From Oscillospiraceae bacterium (lineage in GTDB: Bacteria > Bacillota_A > Clostridia > Oscillospirales > Oscillospiraceae): a stretch of 51,293 nucleotides of DNA. Where the stretch lies: NCBI GenBank assembly GCA_017408725.1, contig JAFQUA010000014.1:1-51293 (forward strand), read 5' to 3'. Below, in pieces: positions 44,909 to 51,293 of this stretch (position 1 is the first letter of the stretch; every line of letters begins with the position of its first letter). The position numbers were made by a program, and so were the translations under genes. The notes beneath the pieces were generated by a model. It was not told where the DNA came from. It searched no databases and saw nothing but the letters and a program-made list of their open reading frames with translations.

Positions 44909-47119
44909 ATGGAACAGGAACTGGAGATCATACAAGGCGCGGTCAGCGCTGTGGTATATCAGAATTATGATAACGGATATGCGGTGCTGCGGCTGAATGT
45001 GGGCGGTGGACAGAATGTAACGGTGGTGGGCACCATTCCCATGCCTTCTGCCGGCGAACGGCTGATGGTCACCGGAAAATGGAGCAGTCACCCCAGCTAC
45101 GGCCGTCAGTTTGAAGCGGAATTTCTGGAGCGGCTCATGCCCCAGACAGAGGCAGAGATATTAAGCTATCTGTCCGGGCGGATCATCAAGGGCATTGGGC
45201 CGGTAACGGCGACCCGGATCGTCCGCCGGTTTGGTGAGCAGACTTTGCAGATCATGGAGCGGGAACCGGAACGCCTTGCGGAGATCTCCGGTATTTCCAA
45301 AGAAAAAGCCCGTGCCATCGGCGAGGAATTCCGTCTGCGGGTAGGCATGCGGCAGCTTATGGAGTTTTTTGCCATGCACCAGCTGCCTGCGGAACTGGCG
45401 GTGCGTACATATAAGCTTTACGGCGAAAGCACCGTGCAGCTGCTGTATGACGATCCGTATCTGCTGATGGATGACGGATTGGAAGCGCCGTTTGGTGCTG
45501 TTGACCGGTTTGCCATCGAACTGGGCGTGGATGGGGATGACCCCCGCAGAGTCCGGGCAGGAATCTTGTTTGAATTGAATTATAATCTGACTGCCGGACA
45601 TTCCTTCCTTCCGGAAGAAAAGCTAATACCGGCAACGGCACAGCTATTGAGCGTAGAAATGGATGCGGTACGGCAGGGCGTAGACGCGCTGCTGGAAAAC
45701 GGGATGCTTGTGCGCTCTACCCTTGCAGGAATTACCGTATTATATCTGCCTGCCCTTTATGAAGCGGAATGCGAGATAGCCAACCGGCTGCTGTCCGCGG
45801 CGATGCTTACCTTTCCGGAACCAAGGGATATTAACAGACGACTGCGGGAAGCTGCCCGGGAAAGCGATGTTTCCTACTCGGAGCAGCAGGAGCAGGCTAT
45901 TCGACAGGCCGCAACCAGCGCTTTGCTGCTGATCACCGGCGGCCCCGGTACCGGCAAGACTACGATTTTGAAGGGAATCTTGTCCCTTTTGGGGAATATG
46001 CAGATGCGCTGTGTACTGGCAGCGCCTACCGGACGGGCGGCCAAAAGGCTGACGGAGGTGACGGGAGAAGAGGCATCCACCATTCACCGTCTACTGGAAG
46101 CCGGCATCGATCCCAATACGGGGCGGATGTTCTTTGCCCGGGATGAGAGCAATCCCATAAAAGCGGATGTAGTGATCGTGGACGAAATGTCCATGGTGGA
46201 TGTGCTTTTGCTGCATGATCTGCTGCGGGCAATTCCTCCCGGAAAACGGCTGATCTTTGTGGGTGATCCGGATCAGCTTCCGCCGGTAGGGCCGGGCTTC
46301 CCCTTTGGGGATTGCCTGCGAAGCGGCATGCTGCCTGCGGTACGGCTGACGGAGATCTTCCGCCAGGCTCAGGAAAGCCTGATCGTTATGAATGCCCACC
46401 TGGTCAATCAGGGAATTCATCCGGAGCTGAGCAACAAAAAAAGCGACTTTTTCTTCCTGCCCTGCCGTTCGGAGGACGAAGTGCAGCAGACCATTGCCGG
46501 TCTATGCGCCACTCGTCTGCCCAAAAATATGGGGATTCCTGCGGACCAGATTCAAGTCCTTTCTCCCACCCGCAAGGGCGGAGTGGGCACGGGTGCGTTG
46601 AATCAGATTCTCCAATCGGCTTTGAATCCTGTTTCACCCACAAAAAAGGAACGCCAATTCGGAGAATTTTTGTTTCGGGAAGGCGATCGGGTGATGCAAA
46701 TCCGGAATAACTATGATATAATATGGAAGAAAACCGACGGAAGCGCTGAAGGCACCGGTATTTTCAATGGGGATGTGGGCACCATTGTCCGGATCGATCC
46801 TCAGGCGGAAATGCTGACAGTGGTCTTTGACGACAGAGAAGCGGATTATGATTTTACCCAGCTGAATGAATTGGAAACTGCCTACGCCGTTACAGTTCAC
46901 AAAAGCCAGGGCAGCGAGTACAGGGCGGTGATCCTCAGCGCGTGGAACGGCTCACCTTATTTGCTGAGCAGAAGTGTGCTGTATACCGCCATTACCCGTG
47001 CCCGGGAGCTTTTGATCATCGTTGGGCGGCAGGAAACGGTGGCTGCCATGACCGAGAATGCCAAGCGGGGGCGGCGGTATACGGGGCTGAAGCTGAGACT
47101 GCAGGGGAAAGTGGAATGA
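44909..47119 (+). CDS. recD2: RecD2-type DNA helicase
   Basis: The product is 736 residues from the ATG at 44909; the longer open frame starts before the -10 box at 44873, so I reject it, although the ribosome site here is weak. The N-terminal OB-like part and a helix-hairpin-helix region (LSGRIIKGIGPVTATRIVRR) mark the RecD2 subfamily. The superfamily 1 motifs are ITGGPGTGKTTILKG (about residue 343), VVIVDEMSMVD (about 422), FVGDPDQLPPVGPG, and the C-terminal TVHKSQGSEYRAVIL. It is a 5'-3' helicase involved in DNA repair in bacteria without RecBC. Its stop overlaps the start of comF (ATGA). Confidence 0.93.
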   Translation: MEQELEIIQGAVSAVVYQNYDNGYAVLRLNVGGGQNVTVVGTIPMPSAGERLMVTGKWSSHPSYGRQFEAEFLERLMPQTEAEILSYLSGRIIKGIGPVTATRIVRRFGEQTLQIMEREPERLAEISGISKEKARAIGEEFRLRVGMRQLMEFFAMHQLPAELAVRTYKLYGESTVQLLYDDPYLLMDDGLEAPFGAVDRFAIELGVDGDDPRRVRAGILFELNYNLTAGHSFLPEEKLIPATAQLLSVEMDAVRQGVDALLENGMLVRSTLAGITVLYLPALYEAECEIANRLLSAAMLTFPEPRDINRRLREAARESDVSYSEQQEQAIRQAATSALLLITGGPGTGKTTILKGILSLLGNMQMRCVLAAPTGRAAKRLTEVTGEEASTIHRLLEAGIDPNTGRMFFARDESNPIKADVVIVDEMSMVDVLLLHDLLRAIPPGKRLIFVGDPDQLPPVGPGFPFGDCLRSGMLPAVRLTEIFRQAQESLIVMNAHLVNQGIHPELSNKKSDFFFLPCRSEDEVQQTIAGLCATRLPKNMGIPADQIQVLSPTRKGGVGTGALNQILQSALNPVSPTKKERQFGEFLFREGDRVMQIRNNYDIIWKKTDGSAEGTGIFNGDVGTIVRIDPQAEMLTVVFDDREADYDFTQLNELETAYAVTVHKSQGSEYRAVILSAWNGSPYLLSRSVLYTAITRARELLIIVGRQETVAAMTENAKRGRRYTGLKLRLQGKVE

Positions 47120-47784
47120 AATTCTTTCATTGGATAGTGGCACTGCTGTTTCCACCCAAATGTGTGCTGTGCGGCAGGATCTTGGAAAAAGATGAAACAG
47201 ATCTGTGCCGTGTTTGCCGCGTGGACAATCCGGAGTGTGTTGCATACCGCAGAAAATTTACCTTTCTTGACGGCTGGGCAGCCATTTGGTATTATGAAGG
47301 TCTGGTGCGGGAAAGCATCCTGCGTTATAAATTCCGCGGAGCCAGATCCTATGCAAAATGTTATAGCAGAATGCTCGCTATGAAACTGACGCAGGAATAC
47401 CCCGACGGTTTCGATGTGCTGACATGGATTCCCATCAGCCCCCAACGATTGCAGGAGCGGGGATTTGACCAAGTGGAGCTTCTTGCAGGGGCAGTAGGGG
47501 AGGAACTGGGAATGAGGCCCCGGAAACTGCTGAAAAAGATTCGAAACAATCCGCCCCAGTCCGGTATCAGCGGCGAAGCGGAGCGCAGAGCCAATGTTCT
47601 GGGCGCATACCGGGTGACAGAACCGGATGCTGTGCGGGGAAAGCGGATATTGATGTTGGATGATGTGATTACCACCGGCGCAACGGTGTCTGAGGCTGCA
47701 AGAATGCTGCTGACAGCCGGCGCGAAGCGGGTGTGTTGTGGCGCTGTGGCTGTTGCCCGGCGCGACGGAAAGAATAGTAGGTGA
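47116..47784 (+). CDS. comF: ComF-family phosphoribosyltransferase-like protein
   Basis: The product is 222 residues. An N-terminal four-Cys zinc finger (PPKCVLCGRI ... DLCRVCRV) is followed by a phosphoribosyltransferase domain with the PRPP loop ILMLDDVITTGATVSEAARM and the motif QERGFDQVELLA. ComF takes part in DNA uptake for transformation; many bacteria retain it without proven competence. It overlaps recD2 by 4 bp and precedes mreB by 5 bp. Confidence 0.9.
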   Translation: MKFFHWIVALLFPPKCVLCGRILEKDETDLCRVCRVDNPECVAYRRKFTFLDGWAAIWYYEGLVRESILRYKFRGARSYAKCYSRMLAMKLTQEYPDGFDVLTWIPISPQRLQERGFDQVELLAGAVGEELGMRPRKLLKKIRNNPPQSGISGEAERRANVLGAYRVTEPDAVRGKRILMLDDVITTGATVSEAARMLLTAGAKRVCCGAVAVARRDGKNSR

Positions 47785-47789
47785 AGTGT

Positions 47790-48827
47790 ATGCAATTATT
47801 TTCATATGATCTGGGAATCGATCTGGGAACAGCCAATGTGCTGATCTATGTGGATGGAAAGGGCGTCGTGATCCGGGAACCCTCCGTTGTGGCGGTGGAT
47901 AAGAATACGGGAAAGATTCTGCAGGTAGGCTCTGCTGCCCGGAATATGCTGGGAAGAACGCCCGGCAATGTTGTGGCCATGCATCCTCTGAAGGACGGCG
48001 TTATTTCCGATCATGAAATGACGGTCAAGATGCTGCAGGCACTGTTTCGCGAGGCAGCAAAGGCTTCTTTGTTTACTCCGAAGCCCCGTGTGGTCATCTG
48101 CGTTCCCAGCGGTGTAACAGAGGTTGAGGAGCGGACGGTCATCAATGCAGCCATTGATGCCGGTGCCCGACGTGTATATCTGATCGAGGAGCCTTTGGCA
48201 GCGGCCATGGGCGCGGGCTTGGATATTCGCGGCCCCAGCGGCCAGATGGTGGTGGACATCGGCTGCGGCACCACCGATGTGGCGGTGCTGAGCCTCAACG
48301 GCGTGGCTGCTTCTTCGTCTATCAAGATCGCCGGCAGCGCCTTTGATGAAGCCATTGGCCGCTATGTGCGGCGGAAGCACGGCATCATCATCGGCCAGGT
48401 GACGGCGGAGGATGTGAAGATCCAAATCGGCTGTGTCTATCCCCGGCCGGAGAACATCAGTATGAATGTAAAGGGCAGAGATGCCAAGACTGGTATGCCC
48501 CGGGAACTGACGCTGCTATCCTCGGAAATATATGAGGTTCTGCGCCGTCCTGCCCGTCAGATCGCGGACGAGGTGCTGTCTGTTCTGGAAGAGACAAGTC
48601 CGGAGCTGGTCAGCGACATTGCGGAGAACGGCATTACCCTAACTGGCGGAGGAAGCCAGATCTGGGGTATGGATAAGCTGCTGACAGAGCGTACCGGCAT
48701 TGCCTGCACACTGGCGGATGACCCGGATTCCTGCGTGGCCTATGGCTGCGGCAAGAGTCTTGCGTGGATCAACCATATGCAGGAGGGTCCCATCAACATT
48801 GCCAGAAAGCGCATCATGCGCGGATAA
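47790..48827 (+). CDS. mreB: Rod-shape-determining protein MreB/Mbl
   Basis: This 345-residue protein is a bacterial actin that guides lateral cell-wall synthesis. Phosphate 1 motif: GIDLGTANVLIYVDGKGVV; phosphate 2: VVDIGCGTTDVAVLSLNG; adenosine motif: GITLTGGGSQIWGMDKLL; and LIEEPLAAAMGAGLDI. The ATG at 47790 has AGGTG; an in-frame GTG three codons earlier is also possible. No mreC/mreD follow, so it may be one of several MreB/Mbl paralogues. Confidence 0.92.
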   Translation: MQLFSYDLGIDLGTANVLIYVDGKGVVIREPSVVAVDKNTGKILQVGSAARNMLGRTPGNVVAMHPLKDGVISDHEMTVKMLQALFREAAKASLFTPKPRVVICVPSGVTEVEERTVINAAIDAGARRVYLIEEPLAAAMGAGLDIRGPSGQMVVDIGCGTTDVAVLSLNGVAASSSIKIAGSAFDEAIGRYVRRKHGIIIGQVTAEDVKIQIGCVYPRPENISMNVKGRDAKTGMPRELTLLSSEIYEVLRRPARQIADEVLSVLEETSPELVSDIAENGITLTGGGSQIWGMDKLLTERTGIACTLADDPDSCVAYGCGKSLAWINHMQEGPINIARKRIMRG

Positions 48828-48840
48828 AAACGATACAAAA

Positions 48841-48872
48841 GCCGCCGGGATTTTCCCGGCGGCTTTATTGCA
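48841..48872 (+). terminator. Terminator after mreB
   Basis: GCCGCCGGGA pairs with TCCCGGCGGC, followed by TTTATT. Confidence 0.88.
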
Positions 48873-48905
48873 CAAAGAAAACCACCTCCGTCTGTATTTT
48901 AGCAT

Positions 48906-48953
48906 AAAGAAAAGGTAGACAACATGGTGGTTTTCCATGTGTCTACCTTTATC
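48906..48953 (-). terminator. Terminator of the ArsR gene
   Basis: AAAGGTAGAC-ACATGG pairs with CCATGT-GTCTACCTTT; on the minus strand TTTTCTTT follows. Confidence 0.8.
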
Positions 48954-48976
48954 TTACAACTTCATACGGCCGGTGG

Positions 48977-49273
48977 TTATGATTCCATTACATGCTCCAG
49001 ACCCATCTGCAAAATGGTGCGGACATGGTCATCTGCCAGAGAATATACTATGTTTTTTCCATCCCGGCGGAACTTGATCAGATGCATCTGCTTCAGAATT
49101 CGAAGTTGGTGTGATATGGCGCTCTGGGACAGCTCCACAGCCTCAGCGATATCGCCCACGCACAGCTCCTGCTGCAGCAGCAGCGTTAAAATATGCACCC
49201 GGGTAGGATCACCAAAGGCTTTAAACAGATCAGCAATATATTCCATGACGGTCTTATCCAGCATAATCTCCAT
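48977..49273 (-). CDS. ArsR/SmtB-family metal-responsive repressor
   Basis: This 98-residue winged-helix protein has recognition helix VELSQSAISHQLRILKQMHL and wing FRRDGKNIVYSL. The last helix carries D-x-H (ADDH) and, 11 residues after that His, H-x2-E (HVME), the alpha-5 type zinc site seen in SmtB and CzrA. It contains no CxC arsenic site. A zinc or cobalt response is therefore likely. No efflux gene lies beside it in the window; it is monocistronic. The start at 49273 follows GGGGGTG. Confidence 0.88.
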   Translation of the reverse strand: MEIMLDKTVMEYIADLFKAFGDPTRVHILTLLLQQELCVGDIAEAVELSQSAISHQLRILKQMHLIKFRRDGKNIVYSLADDHVRTILQMGLEHVMES

Positions 49274-49412
49274 CTGCGCACCCCCTTTTTCTATATTTTA
49301 GCGCAATTTCTCCGGGGGCGCAACCCCATTTTTCTGCACTTTCCCGCTGGGGACGCATAAACTGTCCTGTAAGCATTTTGCTTAATCCCAACTGATATCG
49401 GGAGGTATCCAT

Positions 49413-50252
49413 ATGTCTGACAAATGTCAGGACACCCTGCGCTGCAATCCTCAGGACTTGCAGCAGGCCATGTCCATTCACACCCGAAAGATCACCGACA
49501 GCTGCCGGGATAAGGACTGCATCGAGGATCTGCGGGTCTATCTGACCCGGGGCTCCCAATCGCTTCTGGACTCCTGCGCCGGTGCCAAAGTGCGCTGCGC
49601 GGAGCTGCTGTACACCTATATCGATGTAGAGCCCGTGGCGTTCGACCGCAATCACTACTGCATCGATGTGACCTTCTACTACCGCGTTCTTGCCGATGCC
49701 ACCATCGGAGCCACCCGTCCCGCAGCCCTTTACGGTCTGGCAGTATTTACCAAACGAGCTGTTCTCTGCGGTGAGGACAGCAAAGCTCACATCTATCGCA
49801 GCGACACCCGCTTGAACGAGGCCGACGGCATCACCCGTCGCTACGCGAACCTGCCCACCGCTGTGGTGGAGGTGCTGGATCCCATGATTCTCAGCTCCAA
49901 GGTTCGTGAGGTCTGTGACGAGAAGTGCTGCTGCGAGGAGGCTGCGCTGCAGATTCCCGCTGCTATCCGCTGCATGTTTGACGACGATCTGGTTCTGGCA
50001 GGGGAACGGCGGCGTCTGTTTGTCACACTGGGGCAGTTTTCCATCATCCGTTTGGAGCGGGATGCCCAGTTGGTGGTTCCTGTGCTGGATTACGCCATTC
50101 CCACCAAGGAATGCTGCGATACTCCCGGCGGAGCAGAGGATCCCTGCGAGATGTTCTCCCGCATTCCTTTCCCCTCAGCACAGTTTGCCCCCAATGGATG
50201 TGACAATGTAAACGACGGCGACGGCTACAAGACCTGCGGCTGTACAGAATAA
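49413..50252 (+). CDS. Conserved Cys-rich clostridial protein, possibly spore-associated
   Basis: This 279-residue protein follows GGGAGG. About 20 Cys are spread through it, including DSCRDKDCIEDLRVYLTRG near the start, CDEKCCCEE in the middle and CGCTE at the end. I recall a conserved family in Clostridia with the same DSCRDKDC-x-EDLRVYL and DVEPV-F-R sequences, without known function. The Cys density and its limitation to spore-formers suggest a coat protein (inference). No signal peptide is present. It is followed by a terminator. Confidence 0.82.
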   Translation: MSDKCQDTLRCNPQDLQQAMSIHTRKITDSCRDKDCIEDLRVYLTRGSQSLLDSCAGAKVRCAELLYTYIDVEPVAFDRNHYCIDVTFYYRVLADATIGATRPAALYGLAVFTKRAVLCGEDSKAHIYRSDTRLNEADGITRRYANLPTAVVEVLDPMILSSKVREVCDEKCCCEEAALQIPAAIRCMFDDDLVLAGERRRLFVTLGQFSIIRLERDAQLVVPVLDYAIPTKECCDTPGGAEDPCEMFSRIPFPSAQFAPNGCDNVNDGDGYKTCGCTE

Positions 50253-50260
50253 TAAAAACT

Positions 50261-50290
50261 GGGAACCGGTTTTCCGGTTCCCTATTTTTT
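50261..50290 (+). terminator. Terminator after the Cys-rich gene
   Basis: GGGAACCGG pairs with CCGGTTCCC, followed by a TATTTTTT tract. Confidence 0.9.
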
Positions 50291-50370
50291 GGATAGCCTA
50301 CTGTGGTGATATTGTACGGTTCTTGTCGAGCGCTTTTTTTATGCTGCTGACGGAAAGACCCCTGATTCCC

Positions 50371-50400
50371 TTGATTTGGTCAGCTTCCTTTCGGTACAAT
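50371..50400 (+). promoter_or_regulatory. Putative promoter of the exported-protein gene
   Basis: TTGATT, an 18-bp spacer and TACAAT; it agrees with the start at 50437 and speaks against earlier starts in the same frame. Confidence 0.5.
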
Positions 50401-50436
50401 GTCGGCAAAGCAGAACAAATGAGGAGGCTCGTCCGA

Positions 50437-51138
50437 ATGGGAAGGAAATGGTGGATTGTTGTAGGATTGGTGGTGGCGGCAATATGCTGGGAATCTACGG
50501 AAGTAACAAAGGCTGCACCAACGGAATCTCTGCCTGCGTTTCAAGCCCAGACAACGGAACCGTCAGTAAAAAAGGAATTGGAATTTCCGATTGTTGTGAA
50601 GGGATCGGGACTGATTGCGGAGCATACGGCCCAGTATGAAGGTCCGTTTCTGGAGAATGAGACCCAGGAGCCTGTTTCCGGGGTGATGGCGTTGATGGTC
50701 TACAACCCCGGTGCCGGGTTTGTTGATAACGCCCTGCTGTGTCTGCAGCAGGGAGAACGGATCTTGTTGTTTGAGATCACCATGCTGCCACCGGGAAGCA
50801 GGGTGCTGGTTCTGGAAAAGAACGGGCAGCTTTATTCGGAAGAAGCATTCAGCCAGTGCGTGTGTCTTTCGCTGGAGTTTATACCGGATATGGTGGCGCA
50901 AGATATAATAGTTAGCGAAGAAAACGGTACTTTGGTGGTTGAAAATCGGTCAGACCGAAACGTAAACGGGGTTACCCTTTGCTACAAACAGTTCGATCAT
51001 AAGGAAGGATTCTACCTTGGCGGATATACAAACCGGGCAAGTATCGGTAATCTTTTGCCGGGGGAAACCCGGACGGTGGTGCCATATCGCTATGTTTGCG
51101 GCTACAGTAAGGTGGTGGCGGTACTGGAAAAAGAATAA
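50437..51138 (+). CDS. Exported protein of unknown function
   Basis: The ATG at 50437 follows GGAGG with a 9-bp gap, giving 233 residues. An N-terminal hydrophobic segment (KWWIVVGLVVAAICW) is a signal peptide or anchor. Two beta-sandwich-like modules follow: PVSGVMALMVYNPGAGFVDN with FEITMLPPGSRVLVLEKNGQ, and GTLVVENRSDRNVNGVTLCY with LPGETRTVVPYRYVCGYSK. Both have the form of small Ig-like (FxLYD-type) domains. No catalytic motif. Function unknown. Confidence 0.78.
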   Translation: MGRKWWIVVGLVVAAICWESTEVTKAAPTESLPAFQAQTTEPSVKKELEFPIVVKGSGLIAEHTAQYEGPFLENETQEPVSGVMALMVYNPGAGFVDNALLCLQQGERILLFEITMLPPGSRVLVLEKNGQLYSEEAFSQCVCLSLEFIPDMVAQDIIVSEENGTLVVENRSDRNVNGVTLCYKQFDHKEGFYLGGYTNRASIGNLLPGETRTVVPYRYVCGYSKVVAVLEKE

Positions 51139-51204
51139 AAGGTGCGGTCATAACCCAATGTCATTAAGTTAGTGACAAGGCCAAGAGGTAAATTAAACGA
51201 AACG

Positions 51205-51245
51205 AGAGCATCTAAGACAGGAAACTGTTTTGGATGCTCTTTTTC
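51205..51245 (+). terminator. Terminator after the exported-protein gene
   Basis: AGAGCATC pairs with GATGCTCT, followed by TTTTTCT. An inner GACAGGAAACTGTT adds to the stem. Confidence 0.8.
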
Positions 51246-51266
51246 TGCAAAAAGAGCATGACAAGT

Positions 51267-51293
51267 AAGCGGATCAGAGGATCCGCTTAAAAA
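51267..51293. other. Perfect hairpin at the window edge
   Basis: AAGCGGAT pairs with ATCCGCTT around a short loop, followed by AAAAA. It may be the terminator of a gene on the minus strand beyond the window or of an unseen short RNA. Confidence 0.45.

Noticed and set aside
44801..44909. N-terminal extension of recD2
   Set aside because: It would start upstream of the likely -10 box at 44873 and has no family similarity.

Overview
The window looks like chromosomal DNA of a Gram-positive anaerobe of the class Clostridia, most likely a gut member of the Oscillospirales. Supporting this are Shine-Dalgarno sites of the GGAGG type before nearly every gene, consensus TTGACA/TATAAT promoters, short hairpin terminators, an F-type ATP synthase operon with a sodium-type c subunit, a RecD2-ComF-MreB cluster, and intergenic repeats of a style common in gut Clostridia. 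The species cannot be named from the sequence alone.

Layout. (1) 1-3.4 kb, minus strand: the end-truncated gene of a secreted transglutaminase-like protein with about thirteen 26-residue Cys repeats, and a membrane protein of unknown function. (2) 3.4-24.9 kb: an accessory island, visibly more AT-rich than its flanks, almost all on the minus strand. It opens with a cluster of palindromes and a large serine recombinase in an operon with a SWIM zinc-finger protein and an XRE regulator. Its cargo looks defensive: an exonuclease/BRCT protein with a Cys-rich partner, framed by two inverted copies of a structured repeat; a Fic protein and a HEPN-like protein under a palindromic operator; a stand-alone RNA polymerase alpha-CTD-like protein behind what reads as a SAM-clan riboswitch; and a long operon (XRE, 521 aa, 702 aa, 339 aa, 1753-aa DUF1998-type helicase, small repeat protein) that resembles a Druantia-type anti-phage system without DruA. 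A SLOG-domain gene pair facing an XRE repressor over two operators follows, then a small ICE-type gene, an AT-rich iteron-like stretch and a DUF6061-like gene. The island ends at a tRNA-Arg whose 3' end is nearly repeated (17 of 18 bases) at 3.7 kb.

(3) 25.0-35.2 kb: housekeeping and surface genes. These are a membrane-tethered PIG-L deacetylase, mutY, a PHP phosphatase, a type IIA topoisomerase pair (parE/parC-like), a YitT protein, a lipoprotein and tRNA-Gly. Three partial copies of the tRNA-Gly 3' end lie behind that tRNA, as if integrations there had left scars. (4) 35.4-44.7 kb, minus strand: a small lipoprotein, asnS, and the complete ATP synthase operon atpZ-I-B-E-F-H-A-G-D-C. (5) 44.9-51.3 kb: recD2, comF and mreB on the plus strand, an ArsR regulator on the minus strand, a Cys-rich conserved clostridial protein and an exported protein of unknown function.

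The two observations most worth following are the SAM-clan aptamer (P1-P2-P3, loop pseudoknot, no P4, possible P5/PK-2) that leads into an alpha-CTD-like protein, and the Druantia-like operon. All family calls were made by eye from motifs; no database search was run.
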